Assembly: GCF_023336905.1 (NCBI RefSeq)
Contig: NZ_JAMBLS010000007.1
Location: 62,001 to 126,000, forward strand
DNA: 64,000 nt
Source: Bacteroides sp. ET71
GTDB lineage: Bacteria; Bacteroidota; Bacteroidia; Bacteroidales; Bacteroidaceae
Reading direction: 5' to 3'
In this document: positions 32,828 through 42,222 of the stretch, one piece after another
Layout of the letters: the number at the start of each line of letters is the position of its first letter
How positions within the stretch are numbered: position 1 is the first letter of the stretch
Made by a program: the position numbers and the translations under genes
Notes under the pieces: model-generated
The model's database searches: none
Seen by the model: the letters and a program-made list of their open reading frames with translations, nothing else
Told to the model about the DNA's origin: nothing

Positions 32828-32884
32828 CACTCTGTTTATCCCGGACACGCCGTCCGTGTCCAACGCGATAACAAGTCCTTCGGA

Positions 32885-34066
32885 TTATTCAATCTTCACT
32901 CTCATGTCTACGACTGTCGGTTCTACGAACGTCTGGCTGCCGCCATTGTCTCCGCGCAGGCCCCGGTTGGAAGTGGCGTTGTTGCCGTTGGGCGACTGGT
33001 CTTTCACGTACCATACGCCATTTTCCTCGTAGTAATCTTCGCCGTTCAGTTTCCAATAGCCGACCAATCCGTCGCTCGCCGGGTCTACGTACATCATGTT
33101 GTCGCGGAGTTGGTTGGCAGTGCGGGCCACTGACCACAGGCGCACCTCGCTCATGAAGCCATACCATGTGCGGCGGCTGTCGTAGTCGTAAGCATAACCG
33201 ATGCTGAAGTGCTGGTTCAAGTCGAAGGTCAGACCGCTTCCCACGCCCTTTTCAGCCACCTTTTCCCCATTCAGGTAGATGGCAGCCATGCCCGAAGGAG
33301 AATCGTAAGTGAATGCTACGTGGTACCATTTGTTCAGCGCATAGCTGTTAACCACGTCTTCCGGTATCTGGAGCTGCACGTTGCCCGCTACCTGGATTTC
33401 ATTGTCCGGATGGTTCAAGTCACCCGTACGCAAAATCAAGATGCCCTCGTTGCCCATGATGGTACCCAGATTGTTCCACCGCTCCGCATAAAGCAAAGCT
33501 TCGTAGGTGACAGAACTCATCGACGCGCAACTCTTCGGCAAACGCACATCCAGCCAGTTGGGAGTGATGTCATACACTTTATCAATGATGATAGGTTTCT
33601 TCACCACAATGTACGTCACATTTTCCCCGTTCATCAGCGTGATGTCCGAACTGTTCAGCAAGAGCGGCAGCACGTAAGTGACGCCATCTTCCCCGGCCTG
33701 GATGTTCTTCAGCGAGACAGCGCACGCACCGGCATACAGTTCACCGGCCTTGATGACAGACGAATGTCCCTCCATCTCATAATTGCCTTCCGGCATGAGC
33801 AGACAGGCAGTCCCGTGTTTCTGGTTATACTGGTCCACCAAATCCTGGCCGCCCACGCTGTAACTGACACTTACGTCATTGCCCACCATGCTCGACAGCC
33901 GCGAGACTACCTCACATTCATAAGTGTCTTCTTCCGTTTCCACATTGATTACATCACTTTCGAAGTACAGTTTCGATTCCAGCAAGTCGTTCTCACTATC
34001 GTTGCAACCGAAAAACAAGAAAGCCATTGCAACCAAAATACCTGAATATAAATTGATACGTTTCAT
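32885..34066 (-). CDS. surface lipoprotein, DUF1735 plus LamG-type lectin domain
   Basis: 393 residues. Lipoprotein signal ending LFFGC (Cys near residue 21), then a DUF1735-like beta-sandwich (residues ~30-150; DVSVSYSVGGQDLVDQYN and the MPEGNYEM region), and a LamG/concanavalin-like domain from ~160 to the end (EALLYAERWNNLGTIMG, WYHVAFTYDSPSGMAAIYLNG, SEVRLWSVARTANQLRDNM, LVGYWKLNG). No catalytic residues are evident; such proteins bind glycans at the cell surface. It follows the GH18 gene after 4 bp and is the last gene of the locus, an arrangement like the BT3985-type protein in the Bacteroides high-mannose N-glycan locus. Start chosen at the Met that opens the signal sequence. Confidence 0.85.
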   Translation of the reverse strand: MKRINLYSGILVAMAFLFFGCNDSENDLLESKLYFESDVINVETEEDTYECEVVSRLSSMVGNDVSVSYSVGGQDLVDQYNQKHGTACLLMPEGNYEMEGHSSVIKAGELYAGACAVSLKNIQAGEDGVTYVLPLLLNSSDITLMNGENVTYIVVKKPIIIDKVYDITPNWLDVRLPKSCASMSSVTYEALLYAERWNNLGTIMGNEGILILRTGDLNHPDNEIQVAGNVQLQIPEDVVNSYALNKWYHVAFTYDSPSGMAAIYLNGEKVAEKGVGSGLTFDLNQHFSIGYAYDYDSRRTWYGFMSEVRLWSVARTANQLRDNMMYVDPASDGLVGYWKLNGEDYYEENGVWYVKDQSPNGNNATSNRGLRGDNGGSQTFVEPTVVDMRVKIE

Positions 34067-34070
34067 AAGG

Positions 34071-35225
34071 TTACTGTTCTGTGTTATCGTTGTTATTGCC
34101 ACTATGCTCCTCTATCCATTCCTCGTAAGCCTGCTGGTTGATTTGAATGGCCTGGCGCATATACTTGTAGTCTGGAGTATTGTCATAGTCATTGTCCAGG
34201 CGGAACGCTCCCACGCCGCCTTTCGGCCCGTTCTGATGGTTGTAGGCAGCTTGGCGGAGCAATACGCCTCCCGTGTTCCAAGAAGACTCGAAGTTCTCGG
34301 TAAAGATATGCTTCCGGTAGTCATAATACTCGCCGCACCAGTTCTGAAGCGTCGATACGCGATAGTCCAAGTAGCTGTCCCCGTATGCCTGCGTGATGAA
34401 GTAATCGAAGTAAGGTGCCGATTCCTTATAGGCATTCCAGATTTCGCCGTCAATCATGAAATAGTAATATTTTCCATTCGGGCGCTCCGTGGCTTTCGGG
34501 CCGAAATATTTGCCGATTTCTTCCACCAGCACGTGCAGATAGCGTCCGCCGTTGCCTTTCAAACTACCGTCTCCATCGCCGCCGTTATTCGGCTCCCAGT
34601 CGATGTCCAGGCCGTCATAGTTGGTGGCGACAATCGTATCCACCAAAGCTTTGGCATATCTCCGGATGGCGGCAGTATGGTCTTCCGAGCCTTTCACGCC
34701 GCTGGTGAATCCCCAATACTCTTCGGTGGCCTTCTTGGTCAAGGCTGTAATCTCATCGCTGGAAGCGTCAGGATTCTCTTCTTGCACTTTCTCTGCCACA
34801 GAAGCCGGGGTAATGCCCGTTCCGATGTTATGCAGGATGTAGCAGACAAAAACCTTGCCGCCTTTCTTATGCTGGAACGTATTCTTATCCGCAATCTTGG
34901 CTTCATTCAAGTCAAACGGGCCACTCCACATCGAGACCATGTCAATGCTGTCCGGCAATGACGTCAGATAACCTTTACGAATCGGGCCTTCCGGAGACCA
35001 GTTGCTGAACCAGCCAAAAGATACAGGACGCCCGTAATTCTGAGCGGTAGCTTTCCACGCGCGCAGGTCGGAATAATAAGCTTCGCTCTCTTCATTATCC
35101 ATCGTATTGTATCCTCCGATATGGTCCATCTCGATTTTCTCAACATCCGTGCACGATGCAACCATCATTCCGAGCAGAGGAAACGCATACAATATTCTTT
35201 TCAATATACTATTCATATTCATCAT
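34071..35225 (-). CDS. GH18 glycoside hydrolase, probable endo-beta-N-acetylglucosaminidase
   Basis: 384 residues. Lipoprotein signal ending MMVASC (Cys 25). TIM barrel of GH18: the catalytic motif is YDGLDIDWEP (about residues 203-212), with the proton-donor Glu 211 and the two Asp of DxxDxDxE intact, so the enzyme should be active. KVFVCYIL and FMIDGEIWN, FDYFITQAYGD are further barrel strands. Members of this type cleave the chitobiose core of N-glycans. Linked to SusC/SusD and a LamG lipoprotein, so the target is likely host glycoprotein. Whether it prefers high-mannose or complex glycans is not visible. ATG 35225 or the in-frame ATGs at 35222 and 35216 could be the start. Confidence 0.88.
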   Translation of the reverse strand: MMNMNSILKRILYAFPLLGMMVASCTDVEKIEMDHIGGYNTMDNEESEAYYSDLRAWKATAQNYGRPVSFGWFSNWSPEGPIRKGYLTSLPDSIDMVSMWSGPFDLNEAKIADKNTFQHKKGGKVFVCYILHNIGTGITPASVAEKVQEENPDASSDEITALTKKATEEYWGFTSGVKGSEDHTAAIRRYAKALVDTIVATNYDGLDIDWEPNNGGDGDGSLKGNGGRYLHVLVEEIGKYFGPKATERPNGKYYYFMIDGEIWNAYKESAPYFDYFITQAYGDSYLDYRVSTLQNWCGEYYDYRKHIFTENFESSWNTGGVLLRQAAYNHQNGPKGGVGAFRLDNDYDNTPDYKYMRQAIQINQQAYEEWIEEHSGNNNDNTEQ

Positions 35226-35242
35226 TTTTTAGTTGTTAATAA

Positions 35243-36859
35243 TTACCTGCAATCCCACCACAATCTGGAAGCAGGCGTGTCTGCTTTGTCTTTCAACTTC
35301 TGCACAGCCTCCTCATAGTTGGCCCTGTCTTCCTCCGACTGCGAGAAACTCAACGGGTAAACCATCCGGCGAATACCGCCTTCCGTTGTTACGCCTTGGG
35401 CCGCCCCTCTGTTATTCTGCACAGGATTCAGCTTCGGATAACCCGTCCGCCTGAATTCTGTCCATGCTTCCTGCCCGTTCGGATAAAGGGCAATCCATTT
35501 TTGAATCATGATTTTCTCCAGTTTTTCTTCATTGCTGCCGGTAAACTCGGTCGTGGCCCTTGTCGGAGCGGACGCTCCGTAAGAATAGCCATCGGCCCTG
35601 ACACTGACAGCCACCGGTGTAGCTCCCGTAGCCAAGTAGGCATCGACTTCGGAAGCCGTAAGGCCGTTTTCTTCGAACGACATCTGGATGCCCTGCTTGT
35701 ACAACGACTCTGCATCGCCGAACTCCGGCCACTCCAATGCTGCTTCAGCCAGCAAGAAATAAACTTCCGACGCACGCATCCAATAAGTAGGCGTAGAGCT
35801 GGTCATGTTCGGCAGCGAGAACAATTCAAACAAGTTATTTCCCTGTACGTGTCCGGGAGGAACCGGGGCATACTTGCTTCCGTCAAAAGCCTCCAGCGCA
35901 TAGCTATTAGCGGCGTCGGCAGGAGAAAAATACTTGCTCAGGCGCGGGTCTTCGTAACCGTTCAGGTAAGCAAACATGCTTGTACCCATGCGAGCCTCTC
36001 CATATTGCGCGGCCAGCCACTCGATGTTATTGACAAATACATACCCGGCACCAGTGCTCATCTGTGCCTCGTCAGTCCTTACGGTCATCACTCCGCCGTC
36101 AACAGCAGTCTTTGCCCACTGCTTGGCTTTGTCCGGCGCTACATATTTCAGGCGCATCGCCAGGCGCAGCATCAACGAGTTGGCATACCGCACCCACTTG
36201 GCTGCATCGCCGCCATAAACGGCATCAAAATCGGCGACTACCGTTCCTCCCTGTTCGGCCAACGAAGACAATTCAGTCACAGCACTCTGCAAGTCGGCAA
36301 ACATGGCGTCGTACACCTCCTCTTCGCTGTCGAAAGGAATAACCAAGGCAGCTTCCCCGGCATGTGTATAAGGAATAGGACCAAAGGTTTCAAGCGTCTT
36401 GTGCCATGCGGAGACTTTCAGAATCTGCGCCAATGCAAAGGCTTCCGGCGCACCGGCTTTTTCCGATTCCTGCTTTATCTTTTTCCAAGAAGCGAAGGGC
36501 TCTGTGTAGGAATTACGATACATGGAAGAAACCCAGTCGTCCTGCAAATAATAAGTCATGTGATTGTTGCCGCTGTACCAGTTGTTGTCTTCACTGAAAT
36601 AGCCGCTCCAAATATCTCCTGCCAGATGGTAAGACGTTTGATACTGGTTGATGATGTCCGTACCGTCGGCCTGCGTGCCTACGGGGATAACATACCTTTC
36701 CAACGTCACCATAGGGCCACCCATGGCAATGCCGTCCATCTTGCCCATTTCTTCCGTCATCTCATACGGATTGGTGTTTATGTCTTCATAGTCACAAGAA
36801 CCTAACAAGGCCAATGCACAAACACCTGCAAATACTTTATATCGATTTACTTTTTTCAT
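35243..36859 (-). CDS. susD: SusD/RagB-family glycan-binding lipoprotein (SusD-like_2 type)
   Basis: 538 residues. Lipoprotein signal with LLGSC (Cys 22), followed by DYEDINTNPYEMTEE, the opening typical of the SusD-like_2 branch. TPR-like helices carry the fold (ALAQILKVSAWHKTLETFGPIPYTHAG and WVRYANSLMLRLAMRLKY, which are family hallmarks), with the C-terminal segment WTEFRRTGYPKL and RRMVYPLSFSQSE. It caps the SusC barrel at the cell surface. susC ends 7 bp before it; the GH18 gene begins 17 bp after its stop. Confidence 0.93.
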   Translation of the reverse strand: MKKVNRYKVFAGVCALALLGSCDYEDINTNPYEMTEEMGKMDGIAMGGPMVTLERYVIPVGTQADGTDIINQYQTSYHLAGDIWSGYFSEDNNWYSGNNHMTYYLQDDWVSSMYRNSYTEPFASWKKIKQESEKAGAPEAFALAQILKVSAWHKTLETFGPIPYTHAGEAALVIPFDSEEEVYDAMFADLQSAVTELSSLAEQGGTVVADFDAVYGGDAAKWVRYANSLMLRLAMRLKYVAPDKAKQWAKTAVDGGVMTVRTDEAQMSTGAGYVFVNNIEWLAAQYGEARMGTSMFAYLNGYEDPRLSKYFSPADAANSYALEAFDGSKYAPVPPGHVQGNNLFELFSLPNMTSSTPTYWMRASEVYFLLAEAALEWPEFGDAESLYKQGIQMSFEENGLTASEVDAYLATGATPVAVSVRADGYSYGASAPTRATTEFTGSNEEKLEKIMIQKWIALYPNGQEAWTEFRRTGYPKLNPVQNNRGAAQGVTTEGGIRRMVYPLSFSQSEEDRANYEEAVQKLKDKADTPASRLWWDCR

Positions 36860-36866
36860 AGTAACA

Positions 36867-39800
36867 TTACAATTTAACTTTAATACCGAAACCAAAACTT
36901 CTTACGCTCGGCTGCATGAAATAATCGTTACCTTGCCCATAGGTCCCTGTCGACGGGGTAAGTTCCGGGTCATACGGAGCTTCGCAATAAATCATCCACG
37001 GGTTATTGGCAATGAACGACACTGTCACGTCTTTCAATACATTCTTAAACCACGAATTGGGGAAGGTATAACTTAAAGTCAGTTCCTGCAAGCGGATATT
37101 GGTTGCGCTATATACGTAATAACCGGAAGTCTGGTAGTCACCCGTACCAATCATTTTGTAATAGGTCTCAGCATCCACTCTTCCTTGTCCGGGAAGCAAA
37201 GCCCCGCCCAAGTCGCGTGCCTCGGCCGAAGCCTTTGACACGCCAAAGCGGTCCAAAATGGCTTCTGTGGAAGAAGTGACCACGCCGCCGAAACGTCCGT
37301 TGATCAAGAAGCTCAGGCCAAATCCTTTATAAGAGAACGAGTTGTTCCATCCCAAAGTAAAATCAGGAGTCGTCTTACCCAAATATACCGGATCACCGGT
37401 TTCCAAACTATAAGATCCGTCTTGCTTGATTTCAACAAAACCTTGGCTGTCTTTCTTGAAGAACGAGTTGGCATAGATGTCGTTGATGCTGCCGCCTTCT
37501 TTCAGAATGACACGGCCGTTTTCTTTCAATACCTGCGGAATGTTAATGGGCTCCAGGCTCAGGTCGGTATGATAATCGTGAACCATCTCCTTAATTTCAT
37601 TGATGTTGCGAGAGAACGTCAGCGAAGAAGAGAATCCGAAATCCTTAAAGGTATTGCTATAACCCAGTGAAGCTTCCCATCCACGGTTCTCCACATTACC
37701 TGCCTGCAAATAAATCTGCTTGTAGCCTGAATATTCCGGAAGGTCTCCAAGGAAAGTCTGGTTGTAAGTATTCGACTTGTAGTAAGTCACCTCAGCGTTC
37801 AAGTGGTTCCACAATTTCACGCTCAGGCCAAATTCATAAGAGCGGGTACGTTCGGCCTTAAAGTCGGTAAACGGATAGATGCCATCTTCCTGCAAACTGC
37901 CACCTACGATGGGAGTCGTCACAGTCCCCGGAGTCAAACCTGAACTTGAAATCGGGGCACCCACTTCTGTATAAGAACCACGGACTTTCAAGTAAGAAAT
38001 GAAATCGGGAAGGTCTACCATTTCGGAAATGATGCCCGACAAGCCGATGGACGGATAGAAGAACGACTCTTCGTCTGTATTCACCAAACGCGAGTTCCAG
38101 TCATTACGTCCGGTAAGGGTCAAGTAAACCATGCTCTTCCAGCCCAATTCGACACTGGCAAACACCGCATGATTGCGTACACGGGAATCTCCTCCGTCTT
38201 CAATCGCACGAGCTTTGGAAGAATCGATGTTGCTGGCGGCAAACAAATTCGGAACCAACAGCAACGGGCCTCTGTATCCCTTGGTTTCAGACCCGTAATT
38301 AGAATAACTGTAACCGATATTAGCAGAGATATTGAAATCCTTGAATTGCTTGTTGATGTTTACCATGAAATCCGCGTATTCCTGATGGTCTTTGTAGTTA
38401 TTGTATTCATAAAGACCTTTTGAGGAACCTTCCGTGAACACGTCGTAAGAAGAAGCATATATCTTCCGTTCGAAATCTATATAAGAATCGTCCATGCGGT
38501 AACGTGCAGCCACGTTCAACCAGTCGAAAATCTTATAAGTCAAGCCTACGTTGAACATATAGCGGTTCTTCTCGCTGGGAGCCACATTGCGGTAGGCCGT
38601 CCAATAGGGATTTTGATTGCCATACGTACCGTCACTCACCGGCCAATACTGCACCGGTATGTTACGGCTCTGGTCGTAGCGTTCGAATGTCCTGATAGCA
38701 TCCCAGTTTTCACCGCGGGGGAACAAATAAGCAGCCATCACCGGATTCCAATATTGGCCCTGAGACACCATGTTGCGGTCTTTCTGCTTCACATACGATG
38801 CGCCCAAATCCAATTGCAACTTATCGTCCAAGAACGTCGATGTATTGCGGATGGTAAAATTCAAGCGGTCATACCGGTTGTTCGGGACAATGCCTTTCGA
38901 ATTGGTAGACGAAATCGAAGCAAAAGTCTGATTGTGCTCCGTTCCGGTAGACAATGTCAACGAGTTTATAAAATTCGTTCCGGTATTGAAGAAATCATCC
39001 TTCGGGTCATATGAGCTGGGCGTCGCCAGTTTGTCTCCCCAGCTTTCAAACACGCCTTCCTTGTTTCCGTATGTATTCTGGAATTCAGGAGTCATATAAG
39101 CCTTGCTGAACTCCGTGGAAGAAGAGAATGAAATCTGTAGCTTTCCTTCTTTTCCTTTCTTGGTAGTAATCAATATCACACCATTGGCAGCGCTACTTCC
39201 GTACAAGGCCGCAGCCGAAGGGCCGCTCAATACGGAAATGCTCTCAATGTCTTCGGGATTGAAATCGGCAATGCCCTCCGTAGCGGCCCTGGTATCGCCG
39301 AGCACTTCGTTTCCTTGTCCCAAATTAGTATTGAACAAGGGAATACCATCGACCACGTACAATACATTATTGTCTCCTTCGATGGACTTGGCACCACGCA
39401 TTACCACACGGGTTGCACCACCCACTCCACTGGCGCTCCGGTTGATGGTCACACCTGCAATCTTACCGTTCAGTGAATTGACAAAGTTGGCATCTTTGGC
39501 ACGAATCAATTCATCGGATTTCACTTCTTGCACATTATACGATAATGCCTTTTCAGCACGCTTGATACCCAATGCGGTCACGACCACTTCGTCCAGCACT
39601 TCGGTATCTTCCGTCATTACTATCTGCCCGAGGTCCGGTTGCGGTTCCAGCTCCAACGTCTTGTAGCCTATATAAGAAACCTCAATAACGGCTCCTTCAG
39701 CTACAGACAAGGAAAAGCTACCGTTGATGTCGGTAATCGTACCGTTGCTCGTCCCTCGCTCGCGGATATTCACGCCTATCAATGGCTCACCCGCCGCATC

Positions 39801-39950
39801 GACAACAGTGCCTTTTACTTTCAACACTGTCTGCTGTGAGATCGGCAAATCACTTGGTTTTGATGCCCCATTCGGATGGGCAAGCACAAGGCTCCCTCCG
39901 GGAAACATCAGCAAAAGCAATAATAATTGCGACAATTTGCTTCTTTTCAT
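36867..39950 (-). CDS. susC: SusC/RagA-family TonB-dependent transporter
   Basis: 1027 residues. Signal peptide (LLLLLLMFPGGSLVLA), carboxypeptidase-D-like repeat (VKGTVVDAAGEPLIGVNI, GTITDINGSFSLSV), a TonB box region (LDEVVVTALGIKRAEKALSY), the plug domain (RGAKSIEGDNNVLYVVDGIPL and the SAAALYGSSAANGVILITTKKG motif) and a 22-strand barrel ending in aromatic-rich SFGFGIKVKL. It imports glycan fragments bound by SusD. The promoter seems to be ~190 bp upstream at 40143-40150. No anti-sigma/sigma pair or hybrid two-component regulator lies beside the locus. Confidence 0.95.
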   Translation of the reverse strand: MKRSKLSQLLLLLLMFPGGSLVLAHPNGASKPSDLPISQQTVLKVKGTVVDAAGEPLIGVNIRERGTSNGTITDINGSFSLSVAEGAVIEVSYIGYKTLELEPQPDLGQIVMTEDTEVLDEVVVTALGIKRAEKALSYNVQEVKSDELIRAKDANFVNSLNGKIAGVTINRSASGVGGATRVVMRGAKSIEGDNNVLYVVDGIPLFNTNLGQGNEVLGDTRAATEGIADFNPEDIESISVLSGPSAAALYGSSAANGVILITTKKGKEGKLQISFSSSTEFSKAYMTPEFQNTYGNKEGVFESWGDKLATPSSYDPKDDFFNTGTNFINSLTLSTGTEHNQTFASISSTNSKGIVPNNRYDRLNFTIRNTSTFLDDKLQLDLGASYVKQKDRNMVSQGQYWNPVMAAYLFPRGENWDAIRTFERYDQSRNIPVQYWPVSDGTYGNQNPYWTAYRNVAPSEKNRYMFNVGLTYKIFDWLNVAARYRMDDSYIDFERKIYASSYDVFTEGSSKGLYEYNNYKDHQEYADFMVNINKQFKDFNISANIGYSYSNYGSETKGYRGPLLLVPNLFAASNIDSSKARAIEDGGDSRVRNHAVFASVELGWKSMVYLTLTGRNDWNSRLVNTDEESFFYPSIGLSGIISEMVDLPDFISYLKVRGSYTEVGAPISSSGLTPGTVTTPIVGGSLQEDGIYPFTDFKAERTRSYEFGLSVKLWNHLNAEVTYYKSNTYNQTFLGDLPEYSGYKQIYLQAGNVENRGWEASLGYSNTFKDFGFSSSLTFSRNINEIKEMVHDYHTDLSLEPINIPQVLKENGRVILKEGGSINDIYANSFFKKDSQGFVEIKQDGSYSLETGDPVYLGKTTPDFTLGWNNSFSYKGFGLSFLINGRFGGVVTSSTEAILDRFGVSKASAEARDLGGALLPGQGRVDAETYYKMIGTGDYQTSGYYVYSATNIRLQELTLSYTFPNSWFKNVLKDVTVSFIANNPWMIYCEAPYDPELTPSTGTYGQGNDYFMQPSVRSFGFGIKVKL

Positions 39951-40142
39951 AAATTTGGGTTAATTGAATTAGGTAATTAAACGAATAGGTTATTAAAAGT
40001 TTCCATGGATTCTTCTTCTACATCAAAATTCATTAGGGATGAATTTACTTCTACCTTTTTTCCGAAGGCAAGCAGAGTTTCTTCTTAAAATATGTTTTCA
40101 TAATATATGCTTATAAGTCTTTCAATGGTTTAAGATTCGCCG

Positions 40143-40174
40143 CGAAAATAGAATAAAGCGAAAGAATATGCAAT
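40143..40174 (-). promoter_or_regulatory. putative susC promoter
   Basis: Minus strand: ATTG at 40171-40174, 20 bp, then TATTTTCG at 40143-40150, one base off TAnnTTTG. It gives a leader of about 185 nt, long but usual for susC-like genes. Confidence 0.5.
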
Positions 40175-40277
40175 AAATATTCGTTAAATAAATCTTAATC
40201 TAAGTAAAACCGCTTTCCGCCATAACTTATGTATCGGAAAAAGCTATATCTTTACACTAACAAGTCTGTTAATCAAA

Positions 40278-40290
40278 TTAGTCAAACTAA
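40278..40290 (+). promoter_or_regulatory. inverted repeat ahead of TetR gene, possible autoregulatory site
   Basis: TTAGT-CAA-ACTAA, a perfect 5-bp inverted repeat 13 bp before the TetR start, between -7 box and gene. TetR proteins usually bind such sites, but the arms are short. Confidence 0.3.
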
Positions 40291-40303
40291 AATGTTATAC
40301 AAG

Positions 40304-40936
40304 ATGGATAAAGAGCAGAACCAGTCACGAGACACAGAAACAAGGATTCTTCAAGCGGCTGAAAAAGAATTCTTTGAAAAAGGATATATTGGAGCAAGAA
40401 CAGCTTCCATTGCAGAAGCTGCCGGTGTGACTCACGCCATGCTGCACTACTATTTTCGTACAAAGGATAAACTCTTCGAACGGATTTTAGCAGAGAAAAT
40501 CAACATGTTAGGCGACATTATCCTGAGTGCCATAGGCGATAATCATCTGCCTTTGGAAGACAGAATCCGCCAAGGAGTAGAGCGACATTTCGATTTCATC
40601 TCGGCCAACAGAGACCTGCCGCGGTTTATTGTAAACGAGGTACTCACCCGACCGGAACATGTCGAGCTTATGAAGCAGAATACATTGCATATCGTCAGCA
40701 ACCTCTTGAATAGCCTACAGCATGAGATTGACGAATACGCTGCCCAAGGGCTTTGCCGCCCTGTAGATGCCCGAATGCTACTGATAGACATCGTGTCGCT
40801 CAATGTTTTCCCCTTTATGGCAGCCCCGATTATCCAAGGAGCAATAGGAGATTATTATGAAAGTTATGACGAGTTTCTGGCTTTGCGCAAGAAAGAGAAC
40901 GTGGAAACTGTTTTGAGGAAACTAAAAATCCATTGA
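40304..40936 (+). CDS. TetR/AcrR-family transcriptional regulator of the exporter
   Basis: 210 residues. N-terminal helix-turn-helix: RILQAAEKEFFEKGYIGARTA, then SIAEAAGVTHAMLHYYFRTKDKLF, which is the TetR DNA-binding pattern. The rest is the helical ligand domain. It starts the operon TolC, HlyD, two ABC ATPases and two permeases, with only 2 bp to the channel gene, so it probably represses the operon and is relieved by an exported compound. I start at MDKEQNQ (40304); ATGs or start codons a few residues upstream are possible but not conserved-looking. Confidence 0.9.
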   Translation: MDKEQNQSRDTETRILQAAEKEFFEKGYIGARTASIAEAAGVTHAMLHYYFRTKDKLFERILAEKINMLGDIILSAIGDNHLPLEDRIRQGVERHFDFISANRDLPRFIVNEVLTRPEHVELMKQNTLHIVSNLLNSLQHEIDEYAAQGLCRPVDARMLLIDIVSLNVFPFMAAPIIQGAIGDYYESYDEFLALRKKENVETVLRKLKIH

Positions 40937-40938
40937 CT

Positions 40939-42222
40939 ATGTTGAAACTATATTTTCTTTTGGTATTATCACTCTGGGCGGGAACCCATCTTTCTGCCCA
41001 GATGACGTTAGAAGAATGTGTCGCGTTGGCACAAGACAACTATCCGCTCATCCGGAAATACGATTTGCTGACCCAGACCAAAGAGGTGAACCTGTCAGAC
41101 ATCAACAAAAGCTGGCTCCCGCAAATCAGCCTGTACGGGCAAGGCACCGTGCAGAATGAAACTCCTTCCTTTCCACAATCCTTGGCACGGCTCATCAGCC
41201 AAACCGGTACCCCTGTCTCCGGCCTGAATGAATGGCAATATAAAATCGGAGCGGACATCAGCCAGAACATCTGGGATGGGGGAGCAGCCCAATCCCGGCG
41301 GAAGATTGAACATGCCGAAGATGCAGAACGCCAGGCGGCACTGGAAGTGCAGCTTTATGCGATCCGGGAAAGAGTAGAGAATTTGTATTTCGGGATATTG
41401 CTGATTGAAGAACAAGTCAAGCAAACCCGGAACATGCAGGGATTACTCCAAAGCAATCTCGACAAGCTGCGGGCCATGCAGAAAAACGGCACCGCTCTGC
41501 AAAGCGATGCGGACATGGTGGAAGCACAATGTCTCAACACTGCCCAACAGCTCACCCAAGCAGAAAGCACAGCAGAAAGCTACCGCAAAGTGCTTGAAAT
41601 ATTCATCGGGAAGAGCCTTGCCGGGCAGAAGCTGTTGAAGCCGGAGACGTCGATACCCCAAGACCTGATGCCCGACCGACCGGAATTGAAGCATTTCGAA
41701 GCACGGCTGATGGCCAATGATGCCCAAAACGCAAGCATCACCAGCAGCATCATGCCCAAAATCGGCCTGTTCGCCCAAGCGTACTATGGCTATCCGGGAC
41801 TCGATTATTTCGAAAGCATGATGAACCGCGACCTGTCTTTCAATCTCCTTGCCGGAGTAAAAGTCTCGTGGAACATCGGAGCTTTTTACACCAAGAAAAA
41901 CCACCGGCAGAAACTCCGCCTTGCATCGGAAAACATTGCCGTGGAACGTGATGTATTCCTGTTCAACACCCGGATGAAAGTCCGGTCGCAACTGGATCAT
42001 ATCCATGAACTGAAAGCTGTTATGAAAGAGGATGGCCGAATCGTAACCCTGCGCGAAAATGTGCGGAAGGCCGCCGAGTCGCAATTGGACAACGGAGTAA
42101 TTGACGCCACCGCCTTGCTGACCAAGCTGACGGACGAAAAACAAGCCCGGCTCGCTACGGCTTACCACGAAATCCAACTTCTTCAAAGCATTTACCAACT
42201 TAAATATACTCTGAACAAATGA
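40939..42222 (+). CDS. TolC-family outer-membrane channel
   Basis: 427 residues. Signal peptide (LKLYFLLVLSLWAGTHLSA), then MTLEECVALAQDNYPLIRKYD, the usual first repeat of outer-membrane efflux proteins, followed by two long helical hairpins and strands such as PKIGLFAQAYYGYPGLD. It is the outer part of the ABC exporter. The ATG at 40939 is used; the TTG two codons earlier is not needed. It overlaps the adaptor gene by ATGA. Confidence 0.92.
   Translation: MLKLYFLLVLSLWAGTHLSAQMTLEECVALAQDNYPLIRKYDLLTQTKEVNLSDINKSWLPQISLYGQGTVQNETPSFPQSLARLISQTGTPVSGLNEWQYKIGADISQNIWDGGAAQSRRKIEHAEDAERQAALEVQLYAIRERVENLYFGILLIEEQVKQTRNMQGLLQSNLDKLRAMQKNGTALQSDADMVEAQCLNTAQQLTQAESTAESYRKVLEIFIGKSLAGQKLLKPETSIPQDLMPDRPELKHFEARLMANDAQNASITSSIMPKIGLFAQAYYGYPGLDYFESMMNRDLSFNLLAGVKVSWNIGAFYTKKNHRQKLRLASENIAVERDVFLFNTRMKVRSQLDHIHELKAVMKEDGRIVTLRENVRKAAESQLDNGVIDATALLTKLTDEKQARLATAYHEIQLLQSIYQLKYTLNK

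Larger units (their letters stand above)
39951..40303. other. AT-rich divergent intergenic region, susC and TetR genes
   Basis: 353 bp without a gene. It contains the putative susC promoter (40143-40174, minus), a -7 like TATCTTTA for the TetR gene (40247-40254, plus), a small inverted repeat (40278-40290), and a ~190-nt susC leader with no obvious structure. Confidence 0.5.
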
